A stretch of DNA of 64,000 bases. It comes from Phallusia mammillata. Its lineage: Eukaryota; Chordata; Ascidiacea; Phlebobranchia; Ascidiidae. Below the pieces are notes generated by a model. The model was not told the origin of the DNA. It did no database searches and worked only from the letters and a program-made list of their open reading frames with translations. The stretch lies in NCBI GenBank assembly GCA_003260075.1, contig QLIY01000039.1, positions 186,001 to 250,000 on the forward strand, read 5' to 3'. The translations under genes were made by a program, and so were the position numbers. Below, piece after piece: positions 51,501 to 61,788 of this stretch (position 1 is its first letter; every line of letters begins with the position of its first letter).

Positions 51501-53331
51501 GATATTTAACAAATCAATTTGAAAAAGCAACTTCTTTTCCTTGGATAATCCCTACACAGCTTTTAGCATATTTTGACATCCTTGATCACTTCTCTGATCA
51601 TGGTATGACTTGCAACACACACATGTATGTATATATTTCTTACATTTGTGCATCAGATCCGCTCTTAATGCTGCAGATTTGGGTTTTCTCTTCAGGGCAA
51701 AATGTCTACTGACTGGTGGCAAGTTTCCGACGAGACTTTGAAGCGAGGTTTTGTTGACAAGTTGACATTCAAGAGGTAAACTGGAGTAGGGGTCAGCTTC
51801 TTTTACTGTGAATTATGGGAACATTGAAGTAAAATTGAGATAAAGTACTTCCCCAACTGAATATTGTTCGATCAGATATATACCCTACTCTTATACCAAG
51901 AAAACAATGCATGTGTATACCTTATAATTTACTGTATACAACATTGTCGGAAAATTGATTATGGCTATGACAGGAGTGAAAAACAACCTGCCAAATTCTA
52001 AGACATTTGGGCAAATACTCTTGCCATCATCAGTGCCAGGAGAGTAATGTTTTGATTATTTCACAGTCAGTAGCCAGTATGTTTCTCATTAAAACAGACT
52101 ACATATGTATACTTTTATTATAACCTCATAGAGATTCAAAATTGTTAAAACATTGGAAAGCACAGCAAATCTATTGCTTTTGTCTACCACAGTCACATTA
52201 TTTTCATACATGCAAAGCTATTTTTGAAGTTTTTGTTTTCTTTATATTTTTTATCTTTTGACAAACCTTTTTCAGAAAGCTGTTGAACGACATTGTGGGC
52301 AATAGGACTTGGACGTAGATTCAGGTTTAGGTTAAAAGTTTTTGGACATGTTCGAACCATGTTTGCCACGAGTTGCACCCATAAATCTGAATCTTCCAGT
52401 GCAACCTCAATGATACCATCAATCATGTGTTGCATCTATAAGTAAAAATTAATGGATCATTTTTATTTATCTAATAGTTACACATTTTTAAGCTGCAGAC
52501 AGTGCACACTGTTTCGACCTATAAGGTCTCATCAGTGCAGCTGGTGACGAGAGATCGGCCGCATTGGCTAGTGTAGCCATTCAACGGCACTCCAGTTTGT
52601 TGCTTTTACATTAAACTTCTTCTAATAAAGTAAAGAAACACAATTGGCACTCTAAGTCCTGAATTCTAAAAGATTATTCAAAATGGGCAAGTGTATGTCA
52701 TTCATGCAAAAACATTTAGACCCAGGTGAACTATTCCGAACATGATATTACTAGTGATGGGACGATAACACATTTTGAAGCGAGTACTGATACCGAATAT
52801 GAGTACCACATGTATATATATACCTTCAATACCAATTACCGAGTATTTAAATATAGTGTTGTGCTTAGTTGTATATCACTAGCTAATTAATCTGCTATAG
52901 TCTGGGTACATACACACACACATGCAGGAGCATGTAGAAAAATGTGATTTCCACACGGTAGCAAAAAAAATATACGTAACCTGGCAGAACTTCTTACTGA
53001 TTACCCTCACCAAAGCAATATTGCTTGTTGCATTTTATACAAATAATTTCAACACTGATGCAAGTTTTGTCTATAGCTATCAACTTGATTATAAAACAAT
53101 GTACAACAACAAAACACAAACCTCTTCCAAATTTCTTCTCGGCAAATGCAGAATCCCAAGTAAAAGTTTTACTTTGACAGTCGTTGTTAGCACTGGAAAA
53201 CATCTGTATATGTTGTCTATTGTACTTGTCTTGATAATTCCACCAATACTCGATGGTATCCAAAGTTCCTCTGAAGATCCAAGCTTATTGTGAAGCCATA
53301 AAGCAGTGTCACTGTCTCTTACATGCGCCAT
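42257..53331 (-). CDS. NELFA: Negative elongation factor A (NELFA)
   Basis: NELF-A is the RNA polymerase II-binding subunit of NELF, which with DSIF holds the polymerase at promoter-proximal pauses. Twelve exons in phase are 53122-53331, 52267-52435, 51644-51805, 50880-51103, 50200-50349, 49615-49816, 46100-46232, 45805-45878, 44881-45245, 44302-44628, 43293-43427 and 42257-42436. They encode about 776 residues (human 528). The N-terminus (RDSDTALWLHNKLGSSEELW, VKVKLLLGILHLPRRNLEE) and FALKRKPKSAALRADL match the conserved RNAPII-binding region; KLLDISE and TPEYAAGL lie in the middle. The C-terminal block REQMFQAQEMFKSANRLSRP, ILGFMAGSRENP and ETLYEMNYRTGQ is unmistakable. The excess length is two glutamine-rich exons (44302-44628 and 44881-45245). 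The intron at 46233-49614 is swollen by duplicated blocks and hAT elements. Confidence 0.96.
44302..45245 (-). repeat. CAG/CAA-rich polyglutamine coding tracts of NELFA
   Basis: Two adjacent exons encode many Gln runs of 3-8 residues, from mixed CAA and CAG codons (mixed codons argue against recent pure-triplet slippage). On the plus strand they appear as TTG/CTG repeats. The human equivalent of this segment is proline/threonine-rich with short Gln runs. Confidence 0.9.
46411..47203. repeat. Allelic block duplicated around a G-run, with and without a MITE
   Basis: The first copy (46411-46644) and the second (46655-46733 plus 47035-47203) are the same intron sequence at high identity. The second contains a 301-bp MITE that the first lacks. 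The first stops in a G-run just as it enters the terminal repeat CAGGGGTC of the next element. Confidence 0.9.
46734..47034. mobile_element. hAT-type MITE with 8-bp TSD CCCTAAAT
   Basis: The element starts CAGTGGTTTTCAACC and ends AAAGAGAACCACTG. It is flanked by perfect CCCTAAAT repeats at 46726-46733 and 47035-47042. The empty site, with a single CCCTAAAT, is present in the other copy near 46480-46488. It is 301 bp and has no ORF. Confidence 0.93.
47191..48981. mobile_element. hAT-like element or nest in NELFA intron 6, broken by several junctions
   Basis: The left end CAGGGGTCACCAACC and right end GGTTGGTGACCCCTG are perfect inverted repeats. Flanks AACTAAAT and AACTAGAT match in seven of eight positions, a near-TSD. 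Inside are several G-runs (about 47344, 47458, 47802, 48612), an N at 48090 and a long G-run at 48414-48502, each joining repeated copies, so the true length must be far less than 1.8 kb. Confidence 0.7.
48414..48502. other. 89-G run
   Basis: An uninterrupted run of 89 G's lies between AAATATGCATTAAA and TGACCACTGAACTAG. The flanks recur at about 48645-48660 and 48980, so it too lies at a join between copies. It is one of six runs longer than 18; the others are at 14052-14089, 15036-15114, 53665-53683, 56922-57014 and 61743-61785. Confidence 0.9.
50421..50640. repeat. Inverted cluster of a short GATCGCTTGGTGCAC unit
   Basis: Four or five direct copies of GATCGCTTGGTGCAC-like units are followed by two in the opposite orientation (GTGCACCAAGCGATC), so the stretch can fold as an imperfect hairpin. 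Related ATGCACCAAGCAA units occur near 53930-53960. It lies in NELFA intron 4. Confidence 0.75.
52490..52600 (+). repeat. Solo copy of the CTATAAGGTCTCATCA repeat
   Basis: It reads CTGCAGACAGTGCACACTG, then GACCTATAAGGTCTCATCAG and GGCACTCCAGTTTGTT. It is the cleanest copy of the family and lies in NELFA intron 1. Confidence 0.75.
52746..53040. mobile_element. Partial relative of the TAGTGATGGGACGA element
   Basis: It begins CTAGTGATGGGACGATAAC near 52752 with GAAGCGAGTACTGATACCGA. Its interior (TATACACACACACATGCAGG...) corresponds in reverse to the interior of the 54084-54496 element. The other end is not clear. It lies in NELFA intron 1. Confidence 0.6.
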
Positions 53332-54083
53332 AATAGAGTTTGTGGTGTCCAGTCAAGAAAATGTGTTACCCTGCTGCTTATTTTGCATTATTATGTGTAT
53401 CTGTAAAGTTAACATGAGTTGAGTGGAGTTTATTTTTGCCAGGTGAAACAAAGCGTGGAAGCACAATTGCACCGAAATATTCACCAAGACAACAGTAGCT
53501 ACACAGCAAAAAAAAAGTTGTAAAGCTCAACATAGTAGAGGGCACAATTGGGGGGGGGGAAAACAAAGCGTGGAAGCACAATTCCACCGAAATATTCACC
53601 AAGACAACAGTAGCTGCACAGCAAAAAAAAAGTTGTAAAGCTCAACATAGTAGAGGGCACAATTGGGGGGGGGGGGGGGGGGGTCAATTTAAAGGGGCAT
53701 CAAACGTTGGCAATCATGTATCAAGTGATCCAAGTGATTATTTTTGATTTACATTGAACAGGAAGACCCACTCTTCTTTAGTTAAATTAAAGTAAAATTT
53801 GGGCCACCGGTAGTGGGGGGGGGGGGTGGATAGATGATAAACACGCTGCTGCTACACCGTTACTACAAGCGTTATGTGACAGGGACTTACATTAAAGGAT
53901 GAGGTTGGTGTATGCATCTAAAATACAATGCACCAAGCAACATAAAGATGCACCAAGCAATTTAAAGGGGCATCAAACGGTGGCAATAATGTATCAAGTG
54001 ATCCAAGTGATTCTTTTTGATTTACATTGAACAGGAAGGCCCACTCTTCTTTAGTTAAATTAAAGTAAAATTTGGGCCACCGG

Positions 54084-54496
54084 TAGTGATGGGACGAGTA
54101 CTCGGTACTCGGTATCGATGGTATCGAACGATTTCAGTGGTATCGATACTCGTACTCGGTATCGAAATAATTTGTGTAAGTTTTCGATACCATGCGAGTA
54201 CCGAAGGCCGATTTACACCATAAGAATATGGGCAACTTTATGCCAATATTTGCTTCAGACAGCACCAAAGTTGGAAAAATGTTCCGCCAGTTTGCGTATA
54301 TCTTTTTCATTATCATGTGGAGATTACATTTTTCTGCATGTGTGTGTGCATGCCTGTACCCCGACCATGGCAGATAAATTAGCCAGTGATATACCACTAA
54401 GTACAACACTACCTTAAGTACTCGTAATCGGTATCGACGTGGTACTCGCACTCGGTATCGGTACTTGCTTCAAAACCTGGTATCGTCCCATCACTA
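54084..54496. mobile_element. TIR element with TAGTGATGGGACGA ends
   Basis: Perfect 14-bp terminal inverted repeats, TAGTGATGGGACGA and TCGTCCCATCACTA, bound 413 bp with no ORF longer than about 105 codons of simple character. The interior repeats GGTATCGATACTCGTACTCGG-like text on both arms. No clear target duplication is seen. Relatives lie at 52746-53040 (left end) and 29487-29529 (right end only). Confidence 0.85.
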
Positions 54497-56919
54497 GCTG
54501 ATTGTCTAAACAAGATGTTTTTTCTTGGCCTTATTTACTGACTTGCACTACTAGATACATGAAGCAACAGAGGTTTGAGATTTGGTGGTTTACAGCCTTC
54601 AGATAGCAAACTTGAAACAGCAAATCAACATCAAAGGAATAGTTTTTAAAACCAAAGTCACTAAGAATTGAGTAATTGACACTTTGAAGTAAGGAATGTG
54701 ACTTGAATCAAGATATAAACCTTGTGACTCTGTGAGCCTTGACTAACTATTAACTGATAAGACCTCAAAATTGGAGCATTCTTTTCTTCTGCAAAAGTGT
54801 CAACAAAGTTTCTTAACAAAACGGTTAAAATGCAAAATATACAGAGTAAGTTCGAAACCTTTCTTAGCAGCAACCACTCTTTAAATTTGGCGTGCAACCA
54901 GTACTATTTTTTAATTTCTTCAGACAGAATTTCAGATTTTAGACTTCGCACATGCGTGTTCATAAAAACAATACACAAAAACAAAAACACACGTGTCCTG
55001 CACTTACAGTGCAACCAATACGTTAAAAAATATTGCATGAAACAGATTTGATCAATTATACAAACTTTTATGAAGACTAAGTAATTGTTTAAAAGTTCGG
55101 TTTAAATAACAAAGCGCGCATAAAATTCAACAAAACAAAGTTTCAGCAACAAATTGTGACTTCTTTTGACCCGCCCTTGACGTAACAAATCGGCAAATGA
55201 CAGCGACATCTAGTGTTGTCGTATTTTGCGTTCCACATAGAAATCAGTCCGCAAGTTTTTTAAACCGATTCAAACTCGTTTGCTCAACTTTTGTATTGTT
55301 ATATTGGCAAAATTCGAATTAAAAATTTGTTGCTGATGCTTACTTTGCTAAGGTTGTGTAGACCAGGTTTTAGCCTGTATCGGACCTTGGACTTTTAATT
55401 CAAAATACATCGGACTTTGGACTTTTTAATTCAAAACATTTTAATTCGTGTAATTGTCGTGTCATATCATCACGGTCAACCCCGTTCATAACTCGCCTTT
55501 TTCTACACAAAAGCTTGACCACCTGTTAAACCTGTTTTTCTTTGCTGCTCCGGTCAATTACTGCTTAAGGCTATCGTTTTATCATCCCCTTACGTGTTAA
55601 CGTGAAGCAACGTCTTAATCTGCTTCCAGCCATGTTAAACTTGACACTTCTATAAGCAATTTAAAGAATAATTACGGTTTAGAACACAGTTAATCTTCTC
55701 GGGCGTACGTTTTACGACTATGCCGGTGATAACGAGATTTGACCTGAACGCTATAAAGATCGACACATTTTAGACTTAAAACCAGAGATCTAAAGTTACC
55801 TTAAGTTACCTTAAGCTACCTTGAGTGACTAGAGTACGCATTAGAATTGATGTCTCACAGTTGATTCGTGCGCGGGGACTTTTGTGTTGCGTGTTTAGCC
55901 GCAAGAGGCGCTGTCGTGGTATGCCTTATTAAAATATAATGTGGGAACGTTAATTTAGCTTTGCGTCTTGTTGTTTGTTTAGATAGCGATAGTTTAATTA
56001 TTGGAGTCAGATATACGGCAGTGTTATTAGTTGTCTACCCACTGGGTCAGTACAAGCCTAAACATAAAATCCAGATATTAGAGCTGTATGCAATAAAATT
56101 GGTTTAATTAAAATTGCATTTGTTTTCAAAGTAATAAATTTGTTTCAGGTAATCATCATCGTCTGCAGCCAATTTTGAACTAAATCCAATATGAATGTGG
56201 GTTACTAGATATTTTTTGATTGACTTTTGTGAAATAAAGTAAATTTCTCCCCTTAATAAGTTTTACAATTCCTCCCCGGTCGGGAACCACTGTCTTAGAT
56301 AGGTTAATAGGCGAAAGTCATTGAATAGAAATCTTTGCTGTATTGAAGAGAAAACGAAAAGCAAAAAAAACTTTCAAACCAATTGAAACAATGGAGAACA
56401 CTGGAATGGGGAAAAGTGATCGTTTTACGGTGATATCAACAAAGGCAATGTGGTTTCATCAGTAGCGCCGTTTTTAGATAATTTTCACATTTTCCACAGG
56501 CTCTTCAGACAAGGACTAAAATTGAAGTACATTATTTATGTAGCGCGATAAACAGAAGCAGTGAAGAAGGAAATAAGGTGACACACGCTATTGCAGTTTT
56601 ACAGACACGAGTTAAGTAAAGGTTTGTTACATTGGCAGTTTAGGATTCAAACAGGCACTTGGTTTAAACTAGAGATGCACCGAATCGGCTTAATTTGGGT
56701 TTGTCCGAATCCGAATATTTGGTGCCGAACCAACCGAATCAACGATGACGTCACGCAAAGTCGTACGCTACGCATTTAAACTTTTTTCCAGATTAAGATT
56801 GTTTCTGCAATGGTTGCCAACCTGCCAATGAATACTGACGTTTTGTCTGGAGTGGTAAAAACGATACGGTCCCCAAAATTTCTCCAGCGGTTTCCCAAAT
56901 AAGCAAATATGGCTATTTT

Positions 56920-56921
<2 letters not shown>

Positions 56922-57014
<93 letters not shown>
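56922..57014. other. 93-G run
   Basis: An uninterrupted run of 93 G's follows GGCTATTTTTT and precedes AACCTTAAAAAAAACC in the intergenic region near a hAT-like fragment. Unlike most runs, I see no matching copies on the two sides. Confidence 0.85.
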
Positions 57015-57015
<1 letters not shown>

Positions 57016-57429
57016 ACCTTAAAAAAAACCTGGGCGTACTTATATGGCAGAAAGGACACGTTTCACGCTAAATTTGTGTGGGCCGAATCTTTGCAATAAC
57101 AGCCGATTAGGAACATCACTAGTTTAAAAAACCTGCAGGAGAAAAAAAAACAATTGTTGCGAGTTGTTTTACTATTTTCAAATTTTTTTAATGCAACGTT
57201 GCACGAGCTGTTTTAAGTTGTAATTTGTCTTTACGAAAATACCTAAAGTAACCGAAAAATGGCTCAAAAACCCTAAAAACAACAAGGTTAGCAAAGTTTC
57301 AACAAACAGTGACACGAGTTCGCTTTACCTTAGTACACGATTTTTAGCAAAAATGGAATTTTCTGAAGTTTACAAATGACTGTTGCATAAAAATAAGCAG
57401 CACCGTAGTCAGAGAACCATTGGAAAAGG

Positions 57430-60400
57430 CTACAAACCAGCGGGACGAATTCGCGAATCATAGTTAGCGTGCATTGGACCGATATGCCTTGTATACATTT
57501 GCTGCCTTACACCCATTGAACCAAACGACGGGCCGGCTTGATATACAGTCTGTCCGATCATTTGGGGCCCAGCGGCCCACTGGGGCACCAACGGACCAGT
57601 TAAAGGATAGCGGGGGCCAGGGAAATGTCCATGCGGATGTCCTGGGTACATGTTTGTCTGCTGGTAAGGTGGGAAATTTGAATGGTTCGGTAAAGTTTTG
57701 TTGGAGTTGTTATTGGAGCCTTTACTTCGGCTTCGTCTTCGATGAGATTTGTGAGATCGTGGCAGCTTCTCGCCAGATGGCGGCAGTGAGTCGCTCGGAT
57801 TAGTCGGGGGGGGGGGGGCAAGAAACAGAAACTGTTGAATCCAGACTAAAATTTTAGGCAAGCTAGAAATTGGAGCCTGAATGCGACGCAAACAGCGCAC
57901 AATAAAAATCTATGCTGCGGGGGGGGGGTAAGAAACAGATACTGTTGAATCCAGACTAAAATTTTAGGCAGGCTAGAAACTGGAGCCTGAATGCGACGCA
58001 AACAGCGCACAATAAAAATCTATGCTGCGTGTTATTGCTGCTCAAAGCAGTCCTCAGTGTACTATGCCACATGAAAACCTAAAGGAAAATTAACCCTGGC
58101 AACTTGTGAATAGTTCCTTTACCTTGTTAAACGTTTACAATCAGTGCTTTCAAAAAACTGTTTAGAACGACCATGTTACATATATTCAAACCATTTGTTT
58201 TTAGGTTTTACTATAATTAAACAAACACACCAACCTGATAAATCGGACTGGCAGTGGGATCCAAGCTTTTGTGTCGTTTGTGTTTTCGTCTTGCCATTGG
58301 AGTCGAACTTTTCACAGAGGTAAGCTCTTCCGACTCTAACGCAGCTAGCCTGTCGGTGATAATATGTTCAGGCTTTGAGAGTTTTCTCTTTCTTCGATGT
58401 GACAAACTTGTCTCCTGAGCCAAAACCTGCTCCGTTGATGGTGGCGAGGCTGGTTCTATATGGAAAACTGCTTCCCCTCTTGCCGGTGGACCGGTGCGGG
58501 CGTTAACAAAAGGTTTTGTGTGTGAAGGCTGCGGTGACACGATAGGGAAATCCAAGTAGCTGTCAGTAGTCGGTAGTGATGTTACAAATGCCTTTAGCTG
58601 CTCTGATGGAGAAGGCGTTACCTCTTCGAGAGTTGGAAACTGTGGAGACTTAGGTGTTTTTGGCTGATCTTCACCGGTGCTCATGTTAAAAATGTCACTA
58701 CAGCTGCCAACACTTGATCTTGAAGAACCAGTTTTTGATACTTTACACTTTCCTTCTGACACTGGAGGGCTTGAACACTTAAATACATGATCATTTTCTG
58801 CAGGGTTTTCTTGACCATTATTAGGCAGGGGATCTTTTAAGTGATCTGAGAAGTCTGTCAGAAACCCACGGGATAACATGGCATTGGCAGGAGATATAAG
58901 GCTTTCGCTACTGTATGATGATGATCTATGTGAATTCGAAGACATGGGCACCATGGTGGGAAGATCATTCACTGGTTCGCTGCTTTTTTGATAGAATGAC
59001 TTGTAGATGCATTTACGTGCCTGGCAGCCTTGCTTTTTGCGACCAGAACCACCAAATTGTGGCATGTCTCTAATCAAATTAACAAAAATTGGCATAAGGA
59101 AGTGGTTTTTATCAAGGTCAGTTCCAGGGTACAATTAGGCAAACAATTTAAATTGAGCTGTCTAAAACCTAGTTATGTTTGTAAAGTTTGAATCACTCAC
59201 ATGATTGGAACAAACTAGTGCTAGACAGAAAAAATACAGACAAAACAATATATGACCCATAAAAAGAGAATCGTAAATTTCATTACATCTTTTTGAAACT
59301 GAGGGTTAGTTCTTAGTATGACAATGTAATTGTCTTGCTAATGTGTTTGAATGAAGCAGTGAAGAAGCACTCCTTATAACTAGAAAAGTGGCTTTCTGAT
59401 ATACTTCCATTTTATATATTCTATACGATATTTACCAATTTACTATGTTTATGCGGATTTGCGGTAAACAAATGTTGCGGTAATTTTTAGATACTTAAGG
59501 ACAAATTTTTCACAAAGCATTAACTTAACTTTAAAAGTTTTTGTCTGTATTCTTTTTGCATCATTATTGTCATATAATTACAAAAAATCGGTCAAAAAAG
59601 AACGGGGAAAATACTTTCAATTTAATCTCTTGCTTTGACCTTGATATTATCGTTCAAGTTCAGTTTTTAAACACAAATTTTCCTAGAAACACTGTTTGGG
59701 GGGGGGGTTTATGCGGATTTGCGGTAAACAAATGTTGCGGNCAACGATAAAACAACCACTTGGAATATGCTTAAGATGAATACAAAAATAATGGGATCAG
59801 CCCTGAAGCATCTATGCAGACCAGCGATTACATCTTTAATGGGCCATGACTTTTTGAGTATGTGTTACATTTTACCAAACAAACATCAGCAAAGAGCCGT
59901 TTTGCCTGGCACTGGCAAACTAAGGAGTGTCAGTCGATTAGTTGGAGGGTGGGTAAAAAAGGGTTTAAACATCTTGTTGTCAAATTACCAACAACAAATA
60001 GTGAAAAAATATAAAAACAATAAATTAAACACTTACATCTTTCCTAAATGCTGGCAGGCCATCGATATGCAAACTCACATTAGGCTGTCTATTGGTCATG
60101 TCATTTGTGTCTTCTGTGATTTAAAATCAAAAACGAAACATGGTAATCATATCTGTTATTTGCAGCAGATGAATTTAGTGTCGGTGGCTTTTATATGTTT
60201 AGGTATTTTAGGAAAGATGATCTATAAGTGGCAACGTCTAAAAATTTACCCAAATAAAAATTTAGCACAACCCCCCCCCCCTGTAAATTTAAATAAATTT
60301 AAAGCACTCTTTCTTGACCAAACGCGTCGTTAGACAGAAAAAAGAAAAAAAAATACGGACAAAAACAATATGTCTCCCCTTCGTGGAAGGGGACCCATAA

Positions 60401-61740
60401 TAATCACTCACCTGCAGTTTGAACACTTTCCACAGTTTGGTGCCATGCATGCAGCACACACTTTACAGCGACTAGTTCGTAATTTTGCATGCTGACCCTT
60501 CTTAGTGCGGCGGACTGGATTAACTGCTGGAAACGTCTGTCTTCTCTTTTTCGAGATTGACGGCACAAACACCAGTTGCTGATTCGCTCCTTGGCTTACT
60601 TGCTATAAAAATTGTTGTTTAGATAAAACTATTTTAAAATGGTCCAGTTCAAAAGTCTTTGTGAAATAAAAATGTTTAGTTACCGAAAAATTTGTCAACA
60701 CAATTGTTGAGGTCACATTCAATGATCATATTTGGCAACAAGTAGTTTACAAAAAACAAATAAAAATGTTTTAATTATTCATATCAGGGGATTTACACGT
60801 CAGTTTATTTGTTGTAAACATTATAGCAATCACTGTAGTAGTGTATAATTGTTGCAAAACTATTTCTAAAAATATTTGCTATAAATAGTTCCACCAAATG
60901 CAGGTAAATGGTTAGAAAACAAATTTGCTTTATTTTGGTGTGCTTGAACATAATCAAACATTATTCTGTACACAAAATACGATGATCAACATGAGACAAC
61001 AAGCCACCACAAAAAATTAGCTGACAACTGTCAAAAATATGCTTGTGCCAAATATTCTCTGATCTTTTCAAACACTAGTTGATTTTAGAAGAGATCTTGG
61101 TGCAAAAAATTTTAAACAAAAAAAAGAGCCATACTCGTACCAGCTACTATGCAAAAATACGTTTTTACCTGGACTTTTCTTGAAGCACCAGAGCCGGTGT
61201 CTTTTCGGAGTTTTTGCATGGTAGAGGTCAGACCGCCGAACCACAGCTTTTTTTCATCCCTTAAACAAACCCAAGCCTGATCGATAACATTGTGAGGGTA
61301 GGTACATGTTGCTAGAATGTCAGAACACATGGAAGTAACCTGAAAAATATTGCATTACAGTTGTTCTCAACTTTTCATTCTCTGTAACCAATGGTTTTTC
61401 AACGATAAAACAACCACTTGGAATATGCTTAAGATGAATACAAAAATAATGGGATCAGCCCTGAAGCATCTATGCAGACCAGCGATTACATCTTTAATGG
61501 GCCATGACTTTTTGAGTATGTGTTACATTTTACCAAACAAACATCAGCAAAGAGCCGTTTTGCCTGGCACTGGCAAACTAAGGAGTGTCAGTCGATTAGT
61601 TGGAGGGTGGGTAAAAAAGGGTTTAAACATCTTGTTGTCAAATTACCAACAACAAATAGTGAAAAAATATAAAAACAATAAATTAAACACTTACATCTTT
61701 CCTAAATGCTGGCAGGCCATCGATATGCAAACTCACATTA

Positions 61741-61788
<48 letters not shown>

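Larger units (their letters stand above)
53332..57429. other. Repeat-rich intergenic region between NELFA and the MBD-CXXC gene
   Basis: Both flanking genes are on the minus strand: NELFA starts at 53331 and the MBD-CXXC gene ends at 57430. Contents include duplicated blocks around G-runs near 53548, 53665-53683 and 53814, a 413-bp inverted-repeat element at 54084-54496, a hAT-like fragment from about 56673 starting AGAGATGCACCGAATC, and a 93-G run at 56922-57014. I see no coding exon or RNA gene. The NELFA promoter should lie near 53.3-53.5 kb. Confidence 0.55.

Noticed and set aside
56922-57014. Telomere-like or G-quadruplex regulatory tract
   Set aside because: A pure homopolymer, not a telomeric repeat; runs of this kind coincide with assembly joins, so a regulatory role cannot be supported.
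59767-60333. 188-codon plus-strand ORF, also seen at 61350-61799
   Set aside because: It is antisense to MBD-CXXC introns and an exon; its two copies are one duplicated segment.
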